A stretch of DNA of 64,000 nucleotides, from positions 62,001-126,000 of the forward strand of contig NZ_JAJOMB010000004.1 in NCBI RefSeq assembly GCF_021129305.1. Direction: 5' to 3'. The notes under the pieces are model-generated. The model was not told the DNA's origin. It worked only from the letters and a program-made list of their open reading frames with translations, and ran no database searches. The DNA comes from Kineosporia babensis (GTDB taxonomy: Bacteria; Actinomycetota; Actinomycetes; Actinomycetales; Kineosporiaceae). Shown here piece by piece: positions 1 to 12,000 of the stretch (positions within the stretch are counted from its first letter, which is position 1; every line of letters begins with the position of its first letter). A program made the position numbers and the translations under genes.

Positions 1-3000
1 CCCCGGTCCAGCGAGCGTGGTCGCCGGTGCGGTACATCCGGCTTCCGGGCGGACCGTACGGGTCGGGGACGAAGCGTTCCGCGGTGACGGTGGCCGTGGT
101 GTACCCCCGCGCCAGCTGCGGGCCGGCCAGGTAGAGCTCGCCGCGGACCCCCGGAGGCACGGGCCGTAGATCGCGGCCCAGGACGTGGACGCGGGCGTCC
201 GGCACGGGGCTGCCGATTGGGACAACATCGGGGACGTCGTCCGGGGTGGTCATTTCGTAGTACGTGACGAAGACCGTGGCCTCGGTCGGCCCGTAGGCGT
301 CGGCGACAGCCAAGTGGGGGACGTGGGTCAGCGCCCGTCGTACGGCGGCGGCCGAGACGATGTCCCCACCGGTCAGGACCATCCGGAGACCGTTCAGGCA
401 GTCGGGGTCCTCTTCGGCGAGCACACGGAAGAGGCCGGCCGTGAACAGCGCGGTGGTGGCGCCGTGCTTGCCCACCGCGTGGCGGACCAGGGCGGCACCG
501 GGCTCGCCCGGGGGCGCAATGACGATCTCGCCGCCGGTCAGCAGCGGTGCCCAGACCTCGAACGTGGCCGGGTCACCGCCGGGACCGGACTGCAGCAGCA
601 CCCGCTCCACGTCGTCATCCGCAATACCCCAGCGACGCTGGGTGCAGATCGCGACCACGCCGCTCTGGGTGACTTCGACCCCCTTGGGCACGCCGGTCGA
701 TCCCGAGGTGAACATGACGTAGGCAAGGTCATCGGGATGGGCATGCGGCGCCGGAGGTTCCGCCGCACCGGAGAACGCGCCTACGGTCACGATGGTGGCG
801 TGGAGCGAGTTCTCCGGCGTGTCAGTCACCAGCGCCGCCGTGCCCTCCAGCATCAGCCGCGCCCGGGAATCCGGCAGACGCTCGTCGACCGGCACGTAGG
901 CCGCGCCCGCCTTCAGCACAGCCAGCAGCGCGACCACGTACTCCACCGACCGCGGCACCCTCACGCCCACGCGATCGCCTGGCCGCACTCCGAGCGCTGC
1001 CAGGCGATGAGCCAGCTCGTTCCCCCGGGCATCCAGGTCGGCGTAGGTCAGCGTGCCGAAGTCGCCGCGCAAGGCCACCTCGTCACCCCGCTGAAGCACC
1101 TGCTGCGCGAAGGTCTCGGTGATCCCCGCCGGGGTGCGGCCAGAGTCCTCCCCGGTGCTGGCCAGCAGCACCAGGTCCGCCTCAGCCGGGGTCAGCGCCT
1201 CGACCGGCCGGTTCTCGACCACGGCCGCCAGCACGCGCACCAGCAGGTCGGCGATCTCCTGCACCCGGGCCGACGTCAGCGCCGCCGGGTCGTGGGCGAA
1301 CCTCAACGTCAGGTCGCCGCCCCGGTCCGAAGCGATCAGTGCCAGGGGGTAGTGGGTGGCCTCGCGGAAGGTGACGCCGGTGACGGCCACGCCGGGCTGC
1401 GGCGAGGGTAGGTCAGCGGCCACGGGGTAGTTCTGGAACACCAGCAGCGTGTCGAACAGTTCGCTCTGCCCGGCCGCGCGGTGCACATCAGACAGGCCGA
1501 GGTGGTGGTGCGGCAGCAGCGCGGACTGGGCCTGCTGCAGATCCTTCAGCAGATCAACGGGTACAACGTGCTCTGGCACCGGCACCCGGACCGGGACGGT
1601 GTTGATGAACAGCCCGATCATGTCTTCGGCCCCGGTCAGATCGGCCGGGCGCCCCGACACCGCCGCACCGAACGTCACGTCGCCCCGGCCGGTGAGCCGG
1701 GCCAGCACCAGCGCCCAGGCCCCCTGCAGCACGGTGTTCACGGTCAGGCCGTTCCCCCGGGCCCAGGCGATCAACCGGCGTCCCAGCCCCGCCGGTACCG
1801 CCTGCTCATGCATGCTCGGTTCCCCAGCGGCAGCAGAGGCGCCGGGCCCGGCCAGGAGTGTCGGCCCGTCCACCCCGTGCAGACGCTCCGCCCAGGCCGC
1901 GACAGCGGCTTCCCGGTCCTGCTTTTCGAGCCAGGCCAGGTGATGGCGATAAGGGACGGGCGCGGCGGGGGTAGCACCGGACCACACGGTGAGCAGCTCG
2001 CGGGCCAGGAGAGCCATGGACCAGCCGTCGAGAAGGATGTGGTGGTGGGTGATCACCATGCGGTAGCGCTGGTCGGCGAGGCGCAGCAGAGTCACCCGGA
2101 TCAGCGGGGGCTGGGTCAGGTCAAAGCCCCGGGCCCGGTCCTGCAGCACGAAGTCCTCAGCGCGCGCCAGTTCCTCGGCCTGACCAGGCGTTGCCCTGAG
2201 GTCCAGTTCCTGCCAGCCCACGCCCAGCCCCGGCAGGACCACCTGCACGGGACGATCCACCAGGTCGTGCGGCACCGCCACCCGCAACGTGGCGTGCCGC
2301 TCCAGCACCTGGTCGAAGGCCGAGCGCAGCCGGGCCCCGTCGACCGGGCCGTCCAGATCGACCAGCAACTGCGGCGTGTACGGGTCCGACGTCTCGTGCA
2401 GAGCGTGGAACAGCAGGCCTTCCTGCAACCGGGACAGCGGCAGCGCCTCGGCGAATCCCGGATACCGCGCCTCGATCCGCGCTACCGATTCCCCGTCCAG
2501 ACCGGGGGCCTTCTGCTCCTCGGCCACCCCGCGCAGCGCCGCCACCCACAGCCCGGCCAGTTCGCCGACCTCGTCCTCGGTCAGGATCTGCCCGGCGAAG
2601 GTCAGTGTCGCCGTGAGCCTCTCGTCCACCGCCAACGCCGTGATATTCACGACGTAGGGCAGCGCAGCCTGCGGCGACGTACCCGCACCGGTCCCCTGGA
2701 CCGTCCAGCCGTCCAGCCCGCCACCGGCCGTCACCTTGCCCAGATAGTTCATCGCGATCTCGGCCTTGGGAAGAGCCGCGAGAAGGGCGGTGGTCTGGGG
2801 GTTCACGTAACGCAGCAGACCGAACCCGGTGCCGTCGCCCGGAACCTGGGCCCGATGCTCGCGTACCTGCCGCACCGCCTCGACAGCGTCGCCCGTAGCC
2901 GGCAGACGCAGCGGATGAACAGCGGTGAACCAGCCGACTGTGCGGGAAAGATCCCCCGGACCATCGACCGAACGCCCGTGGATCTCCCGGTCGATCAGGG

Positions 3001-6000
3001 CCGCACCGCCCCGCCAGTGATGCAGCGCCACCGCCAAGGTACCGAGCAGCGTGTCGTCCGGATCGGAAACGTGCGGCAGATCGACGGTGACGCTCCGGGC
3101 GGTGGAAACGACATCGATGGACGGGTCAAGGGCCCGGCTTCCGATCCGGGCACCGGGTGCCCCCAGTTCCTCCGCCCACCAGGTGAGTTCCTCCAGCAGG
3201 GCCGGATCCTGGGCGTGCTCGCCGAGCTGGTGGCTCCAGGTCCGCAGTGAGGTTGCGACCGGCGCCAGCTGGGCGCGCTGCCCCTGGAGCGCCGCCTGAT
3301 ACGCCTCCCGCAGATCCGGCAGGAGGATGCGCCAGGAGACGCCGTCAACACTCAGGTGATGAGCCACCACGAGCATCCGGTCGGGAAGCAGGGCGACCTG
3401 CAGCATGCGCCCGGCCGACGGATCCAGCCGGGCGAGCGCCTGTTCCAGTCCCGCGGTGTCCGAGTTCTCCTCGAAGACGCAGTCTTCGGCGCGCACGCTC
3501 CCGGCCGCCGTCACCTCGAGCGCCCACAGCAGGCCACCGGCACTGCGAGTCAGCTTGAGCCGCAGCGCATCATGCCGGTCCAGCAGCGCCTGCACCGCGG
3601 CCGTCACCGCCGACCGGTCCAGGCCGGACGGCACGTCGAGCGTGACCGACTGATAGAAACCCTCAACCGCGCCCGGCCGCTCCCGCAGGCGATGCACGAT
3701 CGGCGTGAGCGCCACCGGCCCCACGCCGTCATCGAGCGGCTCCACCACAGCAACGTCCTGACCAACGATCGAGGCCAGCGAAGCCACCGTCTGATGATCG
3801 AAGATGTCGCGCGGACCGATCGTCAGACCGGCCCGACGGGCCCGCCCGGCCAGCTGAATGGCCATGATGCTGTCGCCGCCCAGGGCGAAGAACCCCTCAT
3901 CGGCGCCGACCCGCTCCAGCCCCAGCGTCTCGGCGAAAAGGCCGGCCAGCTGCTCTTCCACCGCGCCCTGCACGGCCCGGCCACCCGTCGGCCGATCAGC
4001 GAAGGACGGCTCCGGCAGGGCCTTCCGGTCGACCTTTCCGTTGGCGGTCAGCGGCATCTGCGGTACCGAGATCACCGTGGTCGGCACCAGATGCGCCGGC
4101 AGATCCTCGGCCAGCCGCTCCCGAACCCCGTGCGCCGGTCCGACGACATACGCCACCAGATGCCGAGCGCCCTCGCCGGTGGTGTGGGCCAGGACCAGGG
4201 CCCGGCTGATGCCCGGCAGCGCCAGCATCGCGGCTTCGATCTCGGCCGGTTCGATCCGCACGCCATGCACCTTGATCTGCTGATCGGTGCGCCCGCGGAA
4301 CTCCAGACGCCCGTCGCTCCCCCAGCGCACCAGGTCGCCGGTGCGGTACATCCGCGCACCGGGTGCGCCGAACGGGCAGGCGACGAAGCGATCGGCGGTG
4401 AGCCCGGCAGCGCCGAAATAGCCGCGCGCGAGCTGTGATCCGGCGAGGTAGAGCTCTCCTGTGACGCCCACACCGACCGGGCGCAGCGCGGCGTCCAGCA
4501 CGTAGACCTGGGTGCCGGCGACCGGCTTCCCGATCGGCACCAGGTCACCAGCGTCGCGGACATCCGGTTCCTGGGTGACGTCGATGGTCGCCTCGGTCGG
4601 GCCGTACAGGTGGTGCAACATGGCCGGGAGCGTGGAACTCACCTGCTGGGCCAGGTCTCCGCTGAGGGACTCGCCACCGCAGAACACCCGTCGCAGGCCG
4701 GTGCAGCCGGCGGCGGACGGTTCTTCGATGAAGGCCCGCAGCATCGAGGGGACGAAGTGCACGGTGGTGACGCCGGCGGTGCGGATGAGATCGGCCAGGT
4801 AGTCCGGTTCGCGGTGGCCGCCCGGGCGGGCCAGCACGATCGCGGCGCCGGTGGTCAAGGGCCAGAACAGTTCCCAGACCGAGACGTCGAAACCGGTCGG
4901 CGTCTTGTGCAGGATCCGGTCCGAGGCGTCCAGGGCGTAATCGCGCTGCATGCCCGCGATCCGCAGGGCCAGCGCCGCGTGCGGCACCACCACACCCTTG
5001 GGGCGCCCGGTCGATCCGGAGGTGAACAGGACGTAGGCCGCCTGCTCGGGTTCGATCGCGGGAACGTCCAGGTCCCGCCCGCCGGAGACCACTCCGGCGA
5101 CGAAGTCAGGGTCGATGGTGAAGGTCGGTGCCGCATCGCTCAGGAGCAGATCGATGCGGTCCTGCGGATAGTCCGGATCGACCGGAACATACGCAGCGCC
5201 GGTCATCAGGACCGCCAGCACCGCAGCCACCAGATCCGCCGAACGGGGCAGCACGATCGCGACCCGGTCCTCCGCCCCGACTCCCCGGCCGCGCAGCGCC
5301 TCGGCCAGATCCGCGACGCGGGCGGCCAGTTCACGGTAGGTCCAGCTGTCCGGCCCCTCCACCAGGGCCACTGCAGCAGGCGTCGAAGCAGCCTGCCGCG
5401 CGAAGGCATGAGGAATCAGCGGTGTTTCAAAATCAACCCGCGCTGAGTTGAACTCACCGACCACGGCGCGTCGCTCGTCCTCTGCTAGAAGCTCTACCGC
5501 ATGCAGCCGGACCTCGGGTTCCCGCACCAAGGCCGTGAGCAGCAGCACCCAACTGTCCAGGAAGCGCCGGACGGTGCTCTCGTCGAACATGTCGGCGCGG
5601 TACTGCGCCCGCACTTGAATGCCCTCGGCGCCGCCGTCGGCGCTGCGTCGTTCCAGGGCGTTGAGTGAGAGGTCGAAGCGGGCGCCGGGAACGCTGGTGG
5701 GCAGCAGTTCGGTCTCGAGGCCGTCGAGAGTCACCTCGTCGGCGGTGAGCTCGGGCTGACCGGCCAGCAGGATCTGGAACAGCGGCGTGCGGTTCAGCGA
5801 CCGGGTCACGCCGAGTTCGTCGACCAGTCGATCGAACGGAAGATGCTGATGGGCATAGGCTTCCAGGTCGCTCGAGCGGATCCGGTCCAGCAGGTCGCCG
5901 AGCGTGGGGTCGCCGGCGGTGCTGGTCCGCAGGACGAGGGTGTTCAGGAAGCAGCCGACCAGGTTCTCCAGCGCCGGGTCGGTGCGGCCGGCCGAGACCG

Positions 6001-9000
6001 TGCCGATCGGGATGTCGGTGCCCGCGCCAAGGCGGGTGAGCAGCGCGGCGAGGGCGGTGTGCAGCGTCATGAAGACCGTGGCGCCGTGCCGGCGGGCGGT
6101 CCGGCCGAGTTCGTCCTGCAGCCAGGCCGGCAGGTCCAGGTGAACGGTGCCGGCCGTCGAACTGCTGTCCGGGCGCGGACGGTCGGCGGGCAGGGTGACC
6201 TCGTCCGGAAGGTTCTGAAGGCGCTTGCGCCAGTAGCCCAGTTCGTCGCCGGTAGCCAGGTGTTCGGCGTGCCAGAGGGCATAGTCGGCGTACCGCACGG
6301 GCAGCGGCGCCCACGTCGGTGCGAGACCGGCGCGGCGCTGGGCGTAGGCGTGGGCGAGGTCGGCGGCCAGCGGGCGTAATGACCAGCCGTCCGCCGCGAT
6401 GTGATGCAGCGTCAGCGACAGGACGTGCTCGTCCGGTCCTTCAGTGAGAAGTTCTGCCCTCAGCGGGGAATCGCTGGAAAGGTCGAACCGGCCGGCCTGC
6501 CGATCCCGCGTCAGCCTCGGGAGGGCGGACAGCCGCTGGTAGGGGGTGCCGTCATGCTCGGGGTACGTGGTCCGGAGCACCTCGTGCCGTTGCGCCACGT
6601 CCTGCAGCGCCGAGCGCAGGGCCTCGATGTCGATCGGGCCGCGCAGCCGCACCGCCAGCGGAATGTGGTAGGCGGCAGCCGATTCCTCGTCCGGGGCCAG
6701 CTGGTCCAGGACCCAGAACCGGCGTTGCGGGGCGGACAGCGCCAGGGGCTCGGGCAGCGTCGCGTAGCGGGTCAGCGAAACGGTGGCAGGAGCGGTGTTC
6801 TGGTCCAGGCGGGCCGACAGGGCGGCCGGGGTGGGGTGGGTGAACACCTCCGCGATCGGGACCTCGATGCCCAGTTCGGCGCGGATCCGCCCGACCAGCC
6901 GGGTGGCCAGCAGCGAATGCCCGCCCACGTCGAAGAAGCTGGCGTCCGGGTCCATCGTGGGCACGCCGAGCAGATCGGCGAAGATCGCGCAGACCCTCGC
7001 TTCGGTCGGCGTTTGCGGATCCCGGCCGGCCAGTCCTTCGAGGGCCGGTTCGGGCAGGGCCTGGCGGTTGATCTTGCCGTTGGGGGTGAGCGGGAGCGCG
7101 TCCAGCACCATCACCGCCGACGGGACGAACACGGCCGGAAGCTGCTCAGCCACGGCCTCCCGCAACGCCGCCGCATCGATCGTCTGACCAACCACGTAGG
7201 CGATCAGCCGGTCGCCGTGCGCGGCCACGGCGGCCGCCGACACTTCCGGCCGAGCGGTCAGAACCAGTTCCACCTCGCGCGGCTCGATCCGCTGCCCGCG
7301 CACCTTGACCTGGTTGTCGGCCCGGCCCCGGTAGTGCAGCAGCCCGGCCTCGTCCAGGGCAGCCAGGTCACCCGTGCGGTACATCCGAGCACCGGCCGGA
7401 CCGTAAGGGTCTGCCACGAAACGCTCGGCCGTGGCTCCCGGCCGGCCCGCATAGCCCCGCGTGATGCCCGGGCCGGCCAGATACAGCTCGCCGGTCACCC
7501 CGAGCGGGGCCGGCCGCAGCCGGTGGTCCAGAACCCGGGCCGAGGTGTTCAGGCGGGGCCGACCGATCGGCAGTGCGGTGCCGGGGTAGTCGTCCACCGG
7601 GAAGTACGTGGCCGTCATGGTCGCCTCGGTCGGACCGTACTGGTTCAGCACCCGCGGACCACCCAGCGCCTGGATCGAGGCCAGATGCCCCCGGGTCAGG
7701 GCCTCACCGCAGGTCATCACCAGTCGCAGCGCCGGCGAGTCCGACGTCCGCTCCGCCGCATCACCCAGCGCCGCCAGCATCGAGGGCACGGCCGACAGCA
7801 GCACCGTGACCTGGTGGCGGTGCATCGCCCGCACCAGGGCCACCGGATCCCGCGCCTCGTCCGGGCCGACCATGACCACCGTTCCGCCCGCGGCCAGCGT
7901 GCCCAGAAGGTCGCGCACCGAAGGGTCGAACGAGATCGACGCCAGGTTCAGCACCACATCGCCGGCCCGCAGCCCGGCCGGGCCGCACAAGTGAGCCAGG
8001 TAGTCCGTCACACCGCGGTGCGGGACCACCACACCCTTGGGCCGGCCGGTCGATCCAGACGTGAAAATGACGTAGGCCGGATGATCCGGATGCAGGTCCG
8101 GGTCGAGATCCACCTCCGGGCCGTCCAAGGCAGCGTCCTCGAGCACCAGTAACGGCTGGGCGTCCTCGAGCATGGCCTGCACCCGTTCCGCCGGATACCC
8201 CGGATCGACCGGAACATACGCAGCGCCGGTCTTCAGCACCGCCAGCAGAGCCGTCACCAGAGCGGCCGAACGCGGCATCGACACCGCGATCCGCACCTCC
8301 GGGCCCGCCCCACGCGCAGCCAGCCGCCGGGCCAGGAGCGAAGCCTGAGCATCCAGTTCCGCGTAGGTCAGCACCTCGTCGCCGAACACCACCGCAGGAA
8401 CATCCGCACATTCCGCGGCCCGCTGCCCGATCAACGCGGGCAGGCTCAGCCGGGGTACCTCGAGCACCGGCCCGGCCCACGCCCCCAGCACCTGCTCCCG
8501 CTCACCCGGCGCCAGAACCCCGTGCCGGGCCACCACCCGGTCCAGCCCGTCCGCACACTCAGCCAGCACCGCCGCCAGCCGATCCAGCACCCGCTGCGCA
8601 GCGTCGGCCGTCAACCCACCCGTGTGATACCCGAGTTCCAGCCGCAACCGCTCCCCCGGCGTCACCGCCAGCCGCAGCGCATAGTGGGTCGTCACCGAAC
8701 CGCTGATCGTCCCGGGCCGCACTCCATCCGCAGCCGCAGCAACCTCCTCCGGGCGCACCGGCAGGTTCAGGAACACCACCGCAGTGTCGGCCAGCACCGG
8801 ATAACCGCTCTGGAGAACGATTTCGGCCGGTCCCAGATGCTGATGCCCGGCCAGCTCGGCCTGTTCGGACTGCAACCGCTCCAGCGTACGGACGAACGGT
8901 TCCCCGGCCCTCATCCGGACGCGCACCGGCGCGGTGGTCAGGAACAGACCCACCATCTGCTCGGCCCCGGCCACCTCGGCCGGACGGCCGGCGCTCGGCG

Positions 9001-12000
9001 CGTCGAACACCACGTCATCACGGCCCAGCATGGCTCCCAGCAGCACCGCCCAGGCACCCTGGAGCACCGTGTTCATGGTCAGGCCGTGCTGACGGGCCTG
9101 CGCCGCCAGACGCGTCGTCACCGCAGCCGGCAGTTCCCGTTCGACCGAAGCTCCCGCCCCCTCGGCCGCGGCCGTCAGCGTCGGCTCCGCGCCGGCCAAC
9201 GCCTCCCTCCAGGCCGTCACCGCCGAGGCCCGGTCCTGCCCGGCCAGCCACTGCAGATGCGTCCGCAGCGAAGGAGCAGGCTGGCTCACGGATGCCGCAT
9301 CGTCGTACAAGGCCAGCAGTTCCGCCAGCAGCAGCGGCTGCGACCAGCCGTCGAACAGCAGGTGATGGAAGGCCACCACCAGAACCTGCTGCTGCGCGGA
9401 GATTTTCACCAGAGCGGCCCGGATCAGCGGCGCTCGCCGAACGTCGAATCCGGCGGCCAGCTGATCGGCGGCGATCCGGTCCAGGTCGCCGCCCTCGTAT
9501 TCCTGCCAGGCATCCGGTACCTCGGCCAGGATGGCTTGGACCGGTCCCTGAGCGGTATCCGGAACGAACACCGCCCGTAGGGCTTCGTGCCGTTTCAGCA
9601 AGGCCCGCCATGCCTGCCGTAGCCGGTTCTCGTTCACCGGTCCCCGGAGTTCTACCCGGGCCTGAACGACGTAACGCCCTTCCCCCCGCAGCGACTCGAC
9701 CAGAATACCTTCCTGCACCGGGGTCAGCGGAAGGATCTCGTCCACCCGCCCGAACCTGTGCTCGATGCGGGCGATCTCGTCATCAGCAAGCGCAGGAAGC
9801 TCCACCGCGGCCGCGAACCCTGCGACCGGCCGGGCCAACTCGCCCAGTTCGGCAACCGTCGGATGCGCGAACACGTCCCGAACGGTCAGCGCCAGTCCTT
9901 GCCGATGCGCGGCCGCGACCAGTCGCATCGCCAGCACGCTGTCCCCGCCGACGGCGAAGAAGCTGTCGTCGATGCCCACGCTCGGCACACCGAGAAGGTC
10001 GGCGAACAAGGAGCACAGGACGCGTTCGGTCTCGGTGCGCGGCGGGCGGGCGGTGGAGGTGGCGGCGAAGTCCGGAGCCGGCAGCGCGGCCCGGTCCAGC
10101 TTGCCGTTGCGGGTGGTGGGCAAGGCGTCAACGGTGACGAACGCGGCCGGGACCATGGCCTCCGGCAGCGACTTCTCGGCGGCCGCCCGCAGTTCTTCCA
10201 CGGCTGCAGCGTCGTCGAGAACAGCATAGGCAGCCAGGTATTTGCGCCCGGGCTGATCCTCGCGCACGGTGACCGCCACGGCCCGTACCCCCGGTTGCGC
10301 GGCCAGCACAGCCTGCACCTCGCCGAGCTCGATCCGCACGCCCCGGATCTTGACCTGGTCGTCGGTGCGGCCGAGGTACTCCAGCGCACCGTCGCTGCGC
10401 CAGCGGGCCAGGTCTCCGGTCCGGTACATCCGGCTTCCGGCCGGGCCGTGCGGATTGGCGACGAACCGCTCGGCCGTCGACGTCGGAGCGTCGCGGTAGC
10501 CCCGCGCCAACTGGGCTCCGGCCAGGTACAGCTCACCGGTCAGGCCCGGCGGCACCGGGTTCAGAGCGGCATCCAGAACATACGTTTGGACGTTCGCCAC
10601 GGGACGGCCGATCGGCACCGGTCCATCGGTGCTCGGGTCGAACCGCCATTGGGTGACGTCGATCGCGGCCTCGGTGGGCCCGTAGAGATTGAACAGGGGC
10701 ACGCCGATGGTCCGCTGGAACCGCTGCGCCACATCACCGGGCAGCGCCTCGCCGCTGCAGATCACCCGGCGCAGAGCACCTCTCGTGACCGTCGGCTCGT
10801 CCAGGAACACGCGCAGCATCGAGGGCACGAAGTGGGTCGTGGTGATGGCACGAACGCTGATCAGCTCGGCCAGGTAGGCCGGGTCGCGGTGTCCCCCGGG
10901 TTCGGCCACCACCACCGTCGCGCCCACGGTGAGCGGCCACAGCAGTTCCCAGACCGAGACGTCGAAGCCGATCGGGGTCTTGTGCAGAATCCGGTCGGTG
11001 CTGTCCAAACCGAAATCCCGCTGCATTCCGGCAATCCGGTTGGCGATGGCGCGGTGCTCGACCACCACGCCCTTGGGTTTGCCGGTGGATCCGGACGTGT
11101 GGATCAGGTAGGCCGCCTGCTGCGCCGGTACCGGTTCCAGCTCGAACTCGGCGATCGGCAGTGGCTGGTCGATCCGGAGCCCGTCGATGCCGGTGCCCGA
11201 CATGGTCAGCACCAGGGTCGGCGCCGCCTGCTCCAGCAGCTGGGCCACCCGGTCGGCGGGCTGTTCGGTGTCCACCGGCACGTACACCGCGGCGGCCCGC
11301 AGCACGGCGTGCACGGCAACCAGCAGGTGCGCCGAGCGGGGCATCGCCACGGCGACACGGTCTTCGGCCTGTACCCCGGACGAGCGCAGCAGCGACGCCA
11401 AAGCCGCTACCTTCCTGGAGAACTCGGCGTAGGTCAGCTGCTCGTCGCCGTATTCAACGGCCACCGCCTGAGGGGTCGTGCGAGCTTGTGCCTCGACCAG
11501 TGCGGGCACCGTGTCCTGCGCCAGGTCAGCGGCTGTGTCGTTCCAGGTGCTCAGGACCTGCTCGCGTTCGCCGGGCGCCAGCACCTCGACCTCGGACAGT
11601 GGTACCTGGTGCAGGCTTTCATCGGTGGCCAAGGCGTTCAGGAAGGCCAGGAACCGGTCGCGGTGGGCATCCAGCTGCTCGTCCGTGTACAGACCCGAGT
11701 TCGCCACGAAGCCCACCCGCAGCGGCTCCTTGCGCCCGGGACGTCCTCCGTAGCAGTTGATCACCAGGTCGGCGACCCAGCCGTTGCTCAGGTTGTGCAT
11801 GGCCGCCGAGGCGCCGGCGAACCTGACGTCGTAGTCGAACGGCATGATGTTGCAGATCGGGCCGTGCAGGTGGCCTTTGGCCGGATCCAGGCCCAGGTCG
11901 CGGATGATGTCGTCCAGCCGGTACCGCTGGTGGCGCACCGCCTCCTTCATCGCCCCGACGGTCTCGCCGACCAGATCGGCGAAGCTGCTGCCCTCCGGAA

